A DNA stretch of 64,000 bases from Microbulbifer litoralis (GTDB lineage Bacteria; Pseudomonadota; Gammaproteobacteria; Pseudomonadales; Cellvibrionaceae): NCBI RefSeq assembly GCF_023634065.1, contig NZ_JALKCV010000008.1, positions 62,001 to 126,000 of the forward strand, in the 5' to 3' direction. Of the stretch, positions 18,295 through 27,893 are shown in pieces (position 1 is the stretch's first letter; each line of letters starts with the position of its first letter). The position numbers and the translations under genes are program-made. The notes beneath the pieces were generated by a model. That model did no database searches. It saw only the letters and a program-made list of their open reading frames with translations, and was not told the DNA's origin.

Positions 18295-18306
18295 CCCCCC
18301 CCCCCC
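18295..18306 (+). repeat. Homopolymer of 12 C
   Basis: Twelve consecutive C residues between the SDR terminator and the Fur box of the siderophore locus, about 30 bases upstream of the Fur box. Such tracts are prone to slippage and to sequencing error. Confidence 0.9.
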
Positions 18307-18336
18307 TGGAATCCCCGCTCCGCCAGATAAATGTTT

Positions 18337-18357
18337 GCAAATGATAATCGTTATTGC
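18337..18357 (+). promoter_or_regulatory. Fur box before the siderophore locus
   Basis: The core AAATGATAATCGTTATT, flanked by GC on both sides, makes a near-perfect 21-base palindrome resembling the Fur consensus GATAATGATAATCATTATC. A second, weaker AATGAGAATATTTT half lies at about 18378-18392. It precedes sbnB by about 150 bases, so iron repression of the locus is likely. Confidence 0.85.
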
Positions 18358-18509
18358 ATAAAATGCTGCATTAATCGCTAATGAGAATATTTTGCTTTTT
18401 GAAAATATTTTCAGGGCTGCTGCAAGATGCCTGCGGGGAGGAGATGGAAGGACTGCAAGTTCCGGCAGGCAGTAAAGACCAATAAATTAGTAAGCGCTCG
18501 GAGGGATTC

Positions 18510-19592
18510 ATGGCGCCATTGACAGTCGATTTACAGCAATCATCAGAAGCTGCAAGCGGGTCGAGACAGGTCGGGCGGGAGACATCGCCACCGACACTTC
18601 TCTATCTCAGCCAGTCCGACCTCGTCGGGCTCGGTGCCGAATCCAGCCGGGAATATGTCGATGCCGTCACCGAGGGCCTGGTCCTGCACGCCCGGCACAA
18701 GACGGTCCAGCCCCTGAAGCCCTATCTGCGCTGGCCCGACGCGCCCCATATCGCCGACCGCATCATCGCCATGCCCTGCTACCTGGGCGGCGAACGCCCG
18801 GTTGCGGGTATCAAGTGGGTCGGCAGTCGCGAAGCCAATCCCCGTGAACGGGGCCTGCCCCGGGCCAGCGCGTTGATTGTTCTCAACGATGCGTACAGCA
18901 ACTACCCCGTGGCCGTCATGGAGGGGGCGCTGATCAGTGGCATGCGTACCGCGGCGGTGACCGCAGTGGCCGCAAAGCACCTGGCCGCGCCGGGATTTTC
19001 CAGTGTGGCCTGCATCGGCTGTGGCCCTATAGCGCGGATGCAGCTGATGACACTGCTGGAGCAGTTCCCCACCATCGCGCAGATCCACCTGTACGACTTC
19101 GACACCGCTGCCGCGGAGACCATGAAGGGAAACCTGGAGGCACTGCGCCCCGGTCTGCGCTGCACCGTCTCGCCAGACGCCCGCGAAGCGGTCGGGGAGG
19201 GCGAACTGGTGGTTACCTGCACTACCACGGACAAACCCTATATCGAATACGACTGGCTCCGCCCGGGTGCTTTTGTCAGCAACGTCTCCATCATGGACCT
19301 GCACAAGGAGGTCTACGAGCGCGCCGACAAGGTGGTGGTCGACGATTGGGAGCAGTCGAACCGGGAGAAAAAAATCATCCATCAACTGGTGCTGGAGGGC
19401 CGTTTCAGCCGCGAGAAGCTGCACGCCGAGCTGGGCCAGTTGCTGCTCGGTAGCCGGCCCGGGCGCGAGGGACCGGACGAGATCATTCTGCTTAACGCCA
19501 TGGGCATGGCGGTGGACGACCTGGTCTGCGCGCGTCGATTCTATGAGATGGCAGTCGAGCGGTCCGCCGGCACAAAACTGCCGCTGTTTTAA
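18510..19592 (+). CDS. sbnB: SbnB-like N-(amino-carboxyethyl)glutamate dehydrogenase
   Basis: A 360-residue ornithine-cyclodeaminase-fold protein. In the staphyloferrin B pathway SbnB oxidises the SbnA product to release L-2,3-diaminopropionate and 2-oxoglutarate with NAD. Visible features: MEGALISGMRTAAVTAVAAKHLA, the NAD-binding CIGCGPIARMQL, and VSNVSIMDLHKE. An N-terminal 30-residue Ser-rich extension precedes the domain. Start ATG 18510 follows CTCGGAGGG. It is the first gene after the Fur box and is followed after 3 bases by the exporter gene. Confidence 0.9.
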   Translation: MAPLTVDLQQSSEAASGSRQVGRETSPPTLLYLSQSDLVGLGAESSREYVDAVTEGLVLHARHKTVQPLKPYLRWPDAPHIADRIIAMPCYLGGERPVAGIKWVGSREANPRERGLPRASALIVLNDAYSNYPVAVMEGALISGMRTAAVTAVAAKHLAAPGFSSVACIGCGPIARMQLMTLLEQFPTIAQIHLYDFDTAAAETMKGNLEALRPGLRCTVSPDAREAVGEGELVVTCTTTDKPYIEYDWLRPGAFVSNVSIMDLHKEVYERADKVVVDDWEQSNREKKIIHQLVLEGRFSREKLHAELGQLLLGSRPGREGPDEIILLNAMGMAVDDLVCARRFYEMAVERSAGTKLPLF

Positions 19593-19595
19593 TCC

Positions 19596-20807
19596 ATGGA
19601 GATCGCACGGGCCAACAGCGGGAATCTCGCCCTGCTCTGGTGTTGCCAGTGTGTGGCCACATTGGGCTTGATGGCCATGGTGCCGGTCATGCCGTTGTAC
19701 GTGGCGCAACTCGGCCAGGGCTATTCACCGGTCTGGGCCAGTCTGGCTCTGGCCGCACCGGCGGTGACGGCGCTGGTCTTCTCTGTCCATATCGGTCGCG
19801 CCTGTGATCGCTATGGCTACCGATTCATGGTGCTGGTCTCACTGCTGCTCTTTACCGCCAGCATGGCATTGATCGCATTGAGTGACGGTATCGCGGGTTT
19901 CCTGGCCGGGCGCCTGTTGCTGGGGACCAGCGGGGTCGGCGTCACCCTGACCGCGTTTGCCTGTGCCGCCGGTGGCGCCGAGCGCGGGCGGGTGCTGGGA
20001 CGATTGCAGGGCGCCGCTGCCTGCGGTTGCCTTCTCGGCCCGGTCATCGGGGGGCTGCTGATGGATGTCTGGTCGCTGCGTCCCCTGCTGATCGCCACTG
20101 CGGCGTTTTCCGGTATCGCGGCACTGCTGGCGGCACTGGCGCTGCGCGAGCCCGCGAATGATTCACCAGGCGATACGTCGGGGGTTGAATCCCCGGCCCA
20201 CCCGAGCCGTAAATCCCCTGTCGTGTACTGGATGCTGGCCGCCTGTCTTTCCCAGGCGGGCGCCATGGCTCTGGTGAATACCTTTGTGCTCTTTCTGCAG
20301 TCGAGGGTGCCCGCCGGTTCGCTGGCCAGTGCGACCGGCATCATCCATGCCGCGGCCTGGGCCGCGGGCATGCTCGCCGCTTCCCGCTGGGGCCGGGCCA
20401 ATGATAGCGGCGATGTGCGCTATCACTTCGCGATTGCGGCGGCCGGTTGTGCCCTGTCTGTCGGGCTGTTGCCGCTGGCCGCGGATCTTTGGCAGATATT
20501 GGTATTGCGTCTGCTACAGGGAGCCTGCTTTACGGCCCTGGCGCAGTCAGTGGTTTTTGCACTGTCTCGTCGGGCCACGGCCGGGTACCAGGGCGAGAGC
20601 GCGGGACTGGCCCGGCGGTATCTGGTTTCCGGGCGGATTCTCGGGCCGCTACTGGTCGCAGCGCTGCTCCCGTGGCTGCAGCCGGCCGCTGTTCTGTGCT
20701 GTGTTGCCCTGCTATTCGCGGCCGCGGCCTGTTGCGCCCTCAAGGTGCCCGGCCACGATCCACTTGAATCGGGAAGAGCCGTGCGGGCCCCGACCGACAG
20801 CGGCTGA
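19596..20807 (+). CDS. sbnD: MFS exporter of the siderophore locus (SbnD-like)
   Basis: A 403-residue major facilitator with 12 predicted helices, the loop 2-3 motif GRACDRYGYRFMV, and a motif-C-like region in helix 5 (CGCLLGPVIGGLLMD). In staphyloferrin B loci SbnD exports the finished siderophore across the cytoplasmic membrane, and its place between sbnB and the receptor fits that role. Start ATG 19596 lies 3 bases after the sbnB stop. The substrate is inferred from context. Confidence 0.8.
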   Translation: MEIARANSGNLALLWCCQCVATLGLMAMVPVMPLYVAQLGQGYSPVWASLALAAPAVTALVFSVHIGRACDRYGYRFMVLVSLLLFTASMALIALSDGIAGFLAGRLLLGTSGVGVTLTAFACAAGGAERGRVLGRLQGAAACGCLLGPVIGGLLMDVWSLRPLLIATAAFSGIAALLAALALREPANDSPGDTSGVESPAHPSRKSPVVYWMLAACLSQAGAMALVNTFVLFLQSRVPAGSLASATGIIHAAAWAAGMLAASRWGRANDSGDVRYHFAIAAAGCALSVGLLPLAADLWQILVLRLLQGACFTALAQSVVFALSRRATAGYQGESAGLARRYLVSGRILGPLLVAALLPWLQPAAVLCCVALLFAAAACCALKVPGHDPLESGRAVRAPTDSG

Positions 20808-20863
20808 GGCGATTTTTACAAACCATTTACATAAGAACATTTATATGAGGGGAACGGGTAACC

Positions 20864-23011
20864 ATGAAACCTGATGTGAAAAGCAAGACGGTCAAAGTGA
20901 CACTGGCATGGCTTCTTTCCTGTATCGGGATTTGCGTCCAGGCGCAGGACACCGAGGAAATCGAGGTGACCGGCAATCGCCTGGATACCTCGTTGATGTC
21001 ACCGGCACACCAGGTGACTGCGATTACCGGCGAGGATATTCAGCTGCAACTCAACGCCGGCGGCAGCCTGGCCGAGATCATCGCCCGCGAGGTGCCCGGT
21101 ATGGGGCAGCCCTCGCAGAGTTTTACCAATTACGCCCAGAGTTTGCGTGGGCGCGATATCCTGGTGCTGATCGACGGTGTGCCGATGAATACCAATCGCG
21201 GCGTGAACCGCGACCTGTTCAATGTGCATGCCGAAAATGTCGAGAAGATCGAGGTAGTACGCGGGGGCAATGCCATCTATGGCAGCGGCGCCACCGGCGG
21301 TGTGATTTTTATAACCACCCGCCAGGCCACCACCGATCACAGGCGGGAAACGGGATTCTCCCTGAGCGCGCCGACCGATTACGAGGCCGATGGTTCCAGC
21401 TATCGCTTTCGCCAGGGTTTTCTGGGCACCTCTGAAGGCTTCGACTACGCACTGAACCTGGTTGCCGAAAGCCGGGGAGGCAGTTTCGACGCCGAGGGCA
21501 ATCGTATCGCCCCCGAGGCCAGCCAGGGGGATATGTTCGACGCCGAATTGTGGAGCCTGAATGCCAAGCTGGGGCGCAACTTTGGCGCGGACCAGCGCCT
21601 GCAGTTCACCGCGCTGTATCACGATGCGGACCAGGACACCGATTATGCCTCCGATCCCGGCGTCACTTCGGAGCCGCTGCGATCCGTGCGTGCGCAATCC
21701 ATCGAGGGGCTGGAGATGGAGAACCAGAATACGGTGGAAAACAGGGTTGCCAGTATCGATTATTTCAACCGGAACATAGCCGGTAGCAGGCTGCACGCGC
21801 AGGTTTTCCACCGCGATTACCTGACCCGTTTCTATCCGTTTGATGCCCGCACACGGTCCAACAATCGCCACCTGGCTCAAACGGAGCTGGAGGCCACCGT
21901 CTACGGCGGGCGGCTGACGCTGACTACACCCCTTTCCGGCAATACCGAGCTGTTATGGGGCTCGGACCTGCAGCGCGACGAGAGCGCCATGCCGGTACTG
22001 ACCTACGATGGCAATGCGTATGACCAGAGTGGGGGGCTGGTCTTTGAATCCACCGGCAGAAAAACCTATATGCCGCCTATCACCCACGACAGCGTCGCGT
22101 TTTTTGCGCAGCTGCATCACCGCTTCAATGAGCGTTGGGCTTTTGATGGCGGCCTGCGTCACGAAACGATCGAGATGAGCTTCGACGATTTCGTCACCCT
22201 GCCACAGACCCTGGAAGCCGACCCTGCCATCACGCGCGGTGGTTCGGTCGATTACGACGCATCTCCGTTTAACGCCAGCCTGGTGTTCACGCCCGGCGGT
22301 CACAGTGAGTGGTACCTCGCTTTTAACCAGGGCTTTGAACTGCCGGATGTGGGGCTCCAGGTACGCAATGCCTCCGCCGACTTCGATATTCACTCGTCAC
22401 AGCTCGAGGCCATCGAAACGGATAACCTGGAAATCGGCTGGCGCGGCGACTGGGATGCGGTGCGGGCTTCGCTCGCTCTCTACCGCAGCAGCTCGGACCT
22501 GGGGCGAGTACAGACTGAAAACTTTGGTCTGACCCTCAGTCGCAGCGAGGAGAGAATATCCGGCGCGGAAGCGACGCTGGACTTCCAGGTCAACGAGCCG
22601 TGGAGTGGTGGTACTACGGTGAGCTGGGCACGCGGCAGGGAAAAAGCAGGCGACGCGAGTGATTTTCAGGATATGAACGGTTTTCGCATTCCGCCGCTGA
22701 AAATAACCGCCTACGGCCAGTACCAGGCCGCCGACCAGTTGCACCGCCTGCAACTGCTCTACTCGGACAGCGATGATTTCCGCCTGGACGGCGCAACCGG
22801 CTTCGGTCGTCGCATAGTGGACAGCTATACCACCCTGGATTGGTTGAGCCGCTGGCAGCTCGATCTCGGAAGTATCGAATTGGGAATAGAGAACCTGTTG
22901 AACGAGGATTACTTCACCGTTTACGGCCAGCTCTTGCGCAGCAGCAGTAACACCAGCCACATCCCCGCACGCGGCCGTACCCTGCGTATGGGTTACCGGA
23001 TCGAATGGTAA
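20864..23011 (+). CDS. TonB-dependent siderophore receptor
   Basis: A 715-residue outer-membrane receptor. Signal peptide (about 1-27, ending VQAQ), a TonB-box-like EEIEVTGNR, a plug domain (about 40-155: DILVLIDGVPMNTNRG, EKIEVVRGGNAIYGSGATGGVI), then a 22-strand barrel ending with GMGYRIEW-like aromatic terminus (MGYRIEW). Its place inside the siderophore biosynthesis locus indicates uptake of the locus's own ferric siderophore. Gram-positive sbn loci use a lipoprotein ABC importer instead; no ABC importer is encoded here. Confidence 0.9.
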   Translation: MKPDVKSKTVKVTLAWLLSCIGICVQAQDTEEIEVTGNRLDTSLMSPAHQVTAITGEDIQLQLNAGGSLAEIIAREVPGMGQPSQSFTNYAQSLRGRDILVLIDGVPMNTNRGVNRDLFNVHAENVEKIEVVRGGNAIYGSGATGGVIFITTRQATTDHRRETGFSLSAPTDYEADGSSYRFRQGFLGTSEGFDYALNLVAESRGGSFDAEGNRIAPEASQGDMFDAELWSLNAKLGRNFGADQRLQFTALYHDADQDTDYASDPGVTSEPLRSVRAQSIEGLEMENQNTVENRVASIDYFNRNIAGSRLHAQVFHRDYLTRFYPFDARTRSNNRHLAQTELEATVYGGRLTLTTPLSGNTELLWGSDLQRDESAMPVLTYDGNAYDQSGGLVFESTGRKTYMPPITHDSVAFFAQLHHRFNERWAFDGGLRHETIEMSFDDFVTLPQTLEADPAITRGGSVDYDASPFNASLVFTPGGHSEWYLAFNQGFELPDVGLQVRNASADFDIHSSQLEAIETDNLEIGWRGDWDAVRASLALYRSSSDLGRVQTENFGLTLSRSEERISGAEATLDFQVNEPWSGGTTVSWARGREKAGDASDFQDMNGFRIPPLKITAYGQYQAADQLHRLQLLYSDSDDFRLDGATGFGRRIVDSYTTLDWLSRWQLDLGSIELGIENLLNEDYFTVYGQLLRSSSNTSHIPARGRTLRMGYRIEW

Positions 23012-23047
23012 ACGATATACGGATTTTCATCGACATGGAGGTTGATT

Positions 23048-24052
23048 ATGGTTCACGAATCCATTGCCGACTGTATCGGCAAAACACCGGTGGTTGCCCT
23101 GTCGCGGCTTTTCGACGGCGGCGATGTAAGCGTTCATGCGAAGCTGGAATTGCTCAACCCCGGTGGCAGTGTCAAGGACCGCCCGGCCAAATATATTATC
23201 GAGCAGGGCCTGCGCGACGGCAGTATCCCGCCGGGAGGTCACCTGGTTGAAAGCACCTCCGGGAACCTGGGGGTGGCCCTGGCCATGTTGTGCCGGGTTT
23301 ATGGCCTGAGACTGACCTGCGTAGTGGATCCCAATATCTCCCGGACCAATCTGCAGATCATGCGCTGTTTCGGTGCCGGGGTCGATATGGTTCAGGAGAA
23401 GGACAGTCACGGCGGCTATCTGGAAACCCGGATCCGACGGGTGAAAAGCCTGCTGAAGACGTTGCCGGACGGAGTCTGGGTCAATCAGTACGCCAACGCG
23501 CGCAACTGGCACAGCCATTACCATGGCGAAGGCGAGGAGTTGATCGGGGAATTGCCGGAAGCGCCCGATTACCTGGTTGCCGGGGTGAGTACCTCCGGCA
23601 CCATCCTGGGGGTTTCCCGTCGGCTGCGCGAGCGGTTTCCGGCGCTGCAAGTGGTCGCCGTGGATGCGCTGGGCTCGGTACTGTTCGGCCGTAGCGAGGG
23701 GCGCCGCCGCCTGCCGGGGATCGGTGCCAGCCGCGTACCCGAATTGCTGGTGCGTGAGGAAGTCGACGAAGTCATCTACGTCAGCGACCTGGAGTCCTGC
23801 CAGGGCTGTCTCGATCTCCTGGCAAGCGAGGGAATCTTTGCCGGCGGATCGTCCGGTTCGGTGATTGCCGCTATTCGCAAACTGATTCCGCAGGTACCCC
23901 GGGCCTCCAGGATTCTCACCCTGCTGCCGGATCGCGGGGATCGTTACCTGGATCTGGTTTACAGCGCCGAGTGGCGCGCCAGCCTGGAGGAGCGCTATCG
24001 GCCGCCCAATGCGGAGTGGGCGGGTACCAGTCGTGAGACGGTTATCGTTTGA
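23048..24052 (+). CDS. sbnA: SbnA-like PLP synthase for diaminopropionate
   Basis: A 334-residue fold-type-II PLP enzyme related to cysteine synthase. SbnA joins O-phosphoserine and glutamate to give N-(2-amino-2-carboxyethyl)-L-glutamate. The PLP lysine is Lys43 in NPGGSVKDRPAKY; the phosphate/substrate loop is ESTSGNLGVA; GVSTSGTILGVSR binds the PLP phosphate. ATG 23048 is chosen because GGAGGT lies 7 bases upstream; an earlier TTG is in frame. Works with SbnB to supply diaminopropionate. Confidence 0.9.
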   Translation: MVHESIADCIGKTPVVALSRLFDGGDVSVHAKLELLNPGGSVKDRPAKYIIEQGLRDGSIPPGGHLVESTSGNLGVALAMLCRVYGLRLTCVVDPNISRTNLQIMRCFGAGVDMVQEKDSHGGYLETRIRRVKSLLKTLPDGVWVNQYANARNWHSHYHGEGEELIGELPEAPDYLVAGVSTSGTILGVSRRLRERFPALQVVAVDALGSVLFGRSEGRRRLPGIGASRVPELLVREEVDEVIYVSDLESCQGCLDLLASEGIFAGGSSGSVIAAIRKLIPQVPRASRILTLLPDRGDRYLDLVYSAEWRASLEERYRPPNAEWAGTSRETVIV

Positions 24053-24158
24053 CTCAAGTTGCGATATTTTCCGGAATACGCCGTGAATATGCTCTTGCAG
24101 GCTTTCGAAATCACCTCCCGAGAGCTGAAGTTCAGGCCAGTTGCACAGGAAAGGAATC

Positions 24159-26045
24159 ATGATCACAGGGCTCAACGAAGAGACGGCGGAACAGCAGTCC
24201 GGGTCTGTCGTAGAGGAATCTGCGGCCGCGGCCCAGATACTGCGCGAGTTGGTCGACGCGCTGATACAGGAAAACCTTTTTCGCCTGCAGGAGCGCGGGC
24301 GGTTGATTGGGGATGCCGGCGCCTACAGTGAAGTCGACGACTTCGCGCTGGCTCCGGGGGAATACTATTTCAGTTACCCCCTGAACGGTGGCGCCGATCA
24401 ACTGCTGTTTCGCGCCCGGAAGCAGCGGGGGTTTCCCTGTCGATGTAGTCGCCTGCCGGTCTTGCTGTTGCAGGGCGATGGAGGCGGTACCGTTACGCTG
24501 GATGCCGCCGACCTGATGCGATCCCTGGCCTGCACGGCCGAACGGGAAGACCTTCCGGATCTCGGCGGCATGGACCGCTTTATGCGCGACCTGGCGGTAG
24601 CCGAGGCGCAGACCGAATGGGCGCGGGAAAATATCCCGGCTGCCCTGGCCGCCATCGAGGGGGAGGGCGTGGGCCTGCCGGCCTGGGAACGGCTGGGGGC
24701 GCTGCGCGATCGGCCGTTCCACCCATTGGCAAGGGCCAAGACCGGCTGGTCCCTGGAGGCGTTCCGGCGCTACGGTGCGGAGAGTGGCGACACTTTCGGC
24801 CTGGGCTGGGTGGCGCTGCGCAATGGATTGCTGAGCGGCAGCGAAGATCTGTACGGTACCGCCGTTGCCGGAATGCTGTTGGAACCGGGAGAGCTGCAGG
24901 TGCTGCGCGAAGCCGCTGCTGCCCGCGGTATTGACGAGCATGATTTTACCCTGGTGCCGGTACATCCCTGGCAGCTTCACCACCGTCTCGCCGACGAGTT
25001 TGTCGGTGAGATCGGCAGCGGCGACTGCGTTCCGGTCTGCGAGTCCCTGGGCCGTTTCACGCCGACCTCTTCTGTACGCAGCCTGGCCCCCGTCGCGATG
25101 GGTGACTCCCTGCACGTCAAGCTACCAATGGCCATTGCCGCGCTTGGGGCGCAGCGTATACTGCCGCCGCGCTATCTTCACAACGGTGCCGCAGCGCAAC
25201 AACTCCTGCAGTCGCTTATCGGCCGCGAGCCAGCGTTGCAGGGTAAGTTTTTCTGCTGTGACGAGCGCCAGTGGCTGGCCTTTACTCCGCCGGGAGAGAC
25301 AATGGTCTCCAACCGCAGTGGTCACTTGAGCTGCCTGCTGCGTCGTTGTCCCGATTTCGACAGTCCGGACTGCCAGCTGTTGCCCATGTCGGCATTGACG
25401 CTGGCCGACAACAACCGGGTGCCGGCATTTGAATATCTGCTGCGCAGTGGCGGTGAGGCTCCGGAGAATTTTTTCCGCTCGCTCTGCGATCACCTCTGCG
25501 CCCTGTGTTTCACCTGCTTTTCCTACGGCCTGATGCCGGAGGTGCACGGGCAGAACCTGGTGCTGGCTATTGAAAACGGGCGTATTCGCGGACTGATCCT
25601 GCGCGACCACGATACCCTGCGCATATTCCCACCCTGGGTCCGCCAATCAGGCCTCGAGGCGCCGCGCTATATCATGGACTGGTCGACACCCAACTCATTG
25701 ATATGCCTCTCACCACAGGAGCTGTTGCGCTACTTCCAGACGCTGGGGGTTCAGGTCAACCTGCATGCTATCGCGGACACCCTGTCAGGCGCCTACGGGA
25801 TCAGTGCGGATATTTTCTGGAAAATCATCGAAACCGCCTGCCACAGCCAGCTGCAACAACTGGAGCTGCCCGACTTCGCCAAGGCCCTATTGCGCAGGGA
25901 GCTTCTGGACAACCCCGGGTGGCCGGCGCGGCTTCTGCTGACGCCCTACCTGATGCGGCGTACACGTGAGACCGGTATGCCTGCCGGCCTTGGAAACACC
26001 CGAAACCCGTTGATGGACCATAGCTGCAAGGAGCAGGTCACGTGA
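24159..26045 (+). CDS. sbnC: NIS siderophore synthetase, SbnC-like (type B)
   Basis: A 628-residue IucA/IucC-family synthetase that adenylates a carboxylate and joins it to an amine. ATP-site features: VPVHPWQLHHRL, TPTSSVRSLAPVAMGDSLHVKL, and GLMPEVHGQNLVLAIENGRI with RDHDTLRI. The SVRSLAP and PMAIAALGAQRILPPR stretches resemble synthetases that use 2-oxoglutarate, so this is most likely the SbnC equivalent, which adds the 2-oxoglutarate end. ATG 24159 has AGGAAAGGA upstream. Its stop overlaps the next start (GTGA). The subtype assignment is less certain than the family. Confidence 0.78.
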   Translation: MITGLNEETAEQQSGSVVEESAAAAQILRELVDALIQENLFRLQERGRLIGDAGAYSEVDDFALAPGEYYFSYPLNGGADQLLFRARKQRGFPCRCSRLPVLLLQGDGGGTVTLDAADLMRSLACTAEREDLPDLGGMDRFMRDLAVAEAQTEWARENIPAALAAIEGEGVGLPAWERLGALRDRPFHPLARAKTGWSLEAFRRYGAESGDTFGLGWVALRNGLLSGSEDLYGTAVAGMLLEPGELQVLREAAAARGIDEHDFTLVPVHPWQLHHRLADEFVGEIGSGDCVPVCESLGRFTPTSSVRSLAPVAMGDSLHVKLPMAIAALGAQRILPPRYLHNGAAAQQLLQSLIGREPALQGKFFCCDERQWLAFTPPGETMVSNRSGHLSCLLRRCPDFDSPDCQLLPMSALTLADNNRVPAFEYLLRSGGEAPENFFRSLCDHLCALCFTCFSYGLMPEVHGQNLVLAIENGRIRGLILRDHDTLRIFPPWVRQSGLEAPRYIMDWSTPNSLICLSPQELLRYFQTLGVQVNLHAIADTLSGAYGISADIFWKIIETACHSQLQQLELPDFAKALLRRELLDNPGWPARLLLTPYLMRRTRETGMPAGLGNTRNPLMDHSCKEQVT

Positions 26046-27886
26046 ATAGCCAGGTAACCGCCTTTTCCGAAAGAAGCACTGGTGTCGTGCGCCCCGGGGA
26101 AGGAAACAACACTGATATTTTCCTGTCGCCGTCCTTTGTCAGGGCCCGCCGCCGCGTTTTTCGCCAGCTGATCCAGGCGCTGATCTATGAAAAAACCCTG
26201 ACATTTGTCGAGCACCCGGAGGATGGAGAAATACTGTTTTCATTCCAGGGGTGGGCGCATGATGGCGAATCGGTGATCTACCGCTGCAAGGGGATACGGC
26301 GGCCGGGGTTCGGTCGCATCCGGCTGAACCCCGATCCGGTGCTCCGCATCGACAACACCGCGACGGCGGAAGCAGACTCGATAAGCCGCTTCCTCGATGA
26401 GTTGCGTGAAAGTTTCACCATCCGGCCCGAATACCTGCAGCGTTTCAAGCGCGAACTGGAGAGCACTGTGCTCAAGGACGCCGCGGCACTGCAGCACAGT
26501 ACGCGCGACCTTCGATGTTTGCGCGAAGATGACTATGACGATGTGGAAAGCCGCCTGGGCGATGCTCACCCCTATCACCCCTGTTACAAATCGCGCATGG
26601 GATTCGACGCGCGCGACAATATGGAATTCGGCCCGGAATTTTCCCCGCTCGTCAGGCCCCTCTGGTTGGCTGTGCGCAAAACCTGCTGCCCGCAGGTCCC
26701 GAGCCAGGATGCACTGCTGTCTGCGGAACTCGGCGGGGCGCACCTGAAAGGCATGCGGCAGCGACTTGTCGAGCTGGGCGAATCGCCCGAAGACTATTGC
26801 CTGATGCCGGTACATCCCTGGCAATGGCGTCGAGTGATCGCCGAGGATTTCGGCTGGGATCTGCATCATCGGCACCTGGTGGTGGTGGGTGAGGGCAGTG
26901 ACGACTACCGGCCGCAGCAGTCCATACGCACCTTGGCCAATATTTCGAGCCCGAACAGATGCTATATCAAGTTGGCCCTGAACATACTGAACACCTCCAC
27001 TACGCGCGGCCTGGCCGAACACACGGCGATCAATGCCCCAGCAGTCAGTGCGGGGCTCAAATCCATCGCCGATAACGACGAGTACCTGGCCAGTACGTTG
27101 CGCACGGTATTCCTGGCCGAAATTTCGGCGCTCAGCTATCGGTCGCCAGTCGACCTGGCGGCGCCCGGCAGCCTGGCCTGTATCTGGCGCGAGAGCCTGC
27201 ATCCCTGCCTCGACGAGGGGGAGAGCGCGCTGCCGTTCAGTGCCATCACCGCTCTGGATCGCGATGGCGCGCCGTTGATAGACCCCTGGCTCAGCCAGGT
27301 CGGCGTTCGCCCGTGGCTCGAGAAACTGTTGTTCGCGGCGGTGACGCCCCTGGTGCATATGCTCTATACACACGGGGTCGCCCTCGAGTCCCATGGGCAA
27401 AACATGATCCTGCTACACCGCCAGGGGATACCGATCCGTGTGGCCCTGAAAGATTTCCATGACGGTGTGCGCTTTCTGCGGTCAGAGGCGGGACGACTGC
27501 AGCACTTTTCCCGGCTTCGGGAAACACCCGCTGAGCATCTCGGTAACAACAGCAGCTCCTATATCCACGCCGTTGAGGCGGATGATGTCAGGGACTTTCT
27601 TTATAGCGCTTTCTTTTCCATGAACCTCTCAGAGCTGGCGCTGTTTTTCAGTGAGCACTATGCAGTGGAAGAAAGCGAGTTCTGGCAAATGACCGGTCAG
27701 TGCATTGCTGTTTACCAGGCGGAGTTCCCGCAGTTGCAGGAGCGTTTTTCTCAATTTGACCTGTTTGCCAGGGGGGTGACTGTGGAGGCGCATACCCGAC
27801 GTCGTCTGCAGTCGGAAAAGGTTCAGCGGGTCAACCGGGTGGATAATCCCCTGTACCAGTTCTACGCGCGTTACAAGGAAGGATAA
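26042..27886 (+). CDS. sbnF: NIS siderophore synthetase, SbnF-like (type C)
   Basis: A 614-residue IucA/IucC-family synthetase. Features: HPYHPCYKSRMGF, VHPWQWRRVI, SIRTLANISSPNRCYIKLAL, and GVALESHGQNMILLHRQGI with LKDFHDGVRF. The LNILNTSTTRG segment and the DFHDG-type loop resemble type C enzymes (IucC, DesD), which act on an already amidated carboxylate, matching SbnF, which attaches the second diaminopropionate. Start GTG 26042 overlaps the previous stop by four bases and has AGGAGC upstream. Confidence 0.75.
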   Translation: MNSQVTAFSERSTGVVRPGEGNNTDIFLSPSFVRARRRVFRQLIQALIYEKTLTFVEHPEDGEILFSFQGWAHDGESVIYRCKGIRRPGFGRIRLNPDPVLRIDNTATAEADSISRFLDELRESFTIRPEYLQRFKRELESTVLKDAAALQHSTRDLRCLREDDYDDVESRLGDAHPYHPCYKSRMGFDARDNMEFGPEFSPLVRPLWLAVRKTCCPQVPSQDALLSAELGGAHLKGMRQRLVELGESPEDYCLMPVHPWQWRRVIAEDFGWDLHHRHLVVVGEGSDDYRPQQSIRTLANISSPNRCYIKLALNILNTSTTRGLAEHTAINAPAVSAGLKSIADNDEYLASTLRTVFLAEISALSYRSPVDLAAPGSLACIWRESLHPCLDEGESALPFSAITALDRDGAPLIDPWLSQVGVRPWLEKLLFAAVTPLVHMLYTHGVALESHGQNMILLHRQGIPIRVALKDFHDGVRFLRSEAGRLQHFSRLRETPAEHLGNNSSSYIHAVEADDVRDFLYSAFFSMNLSELALFFSEHYAVEESEFWQMTGQCIAVYQAEFPQLQERFSQFDLFARGVTVEAHTRRRLQSEKVQRVNRVDNPLYQFYARYKEG

Positions 27887-27893
27887 AGAAGAA

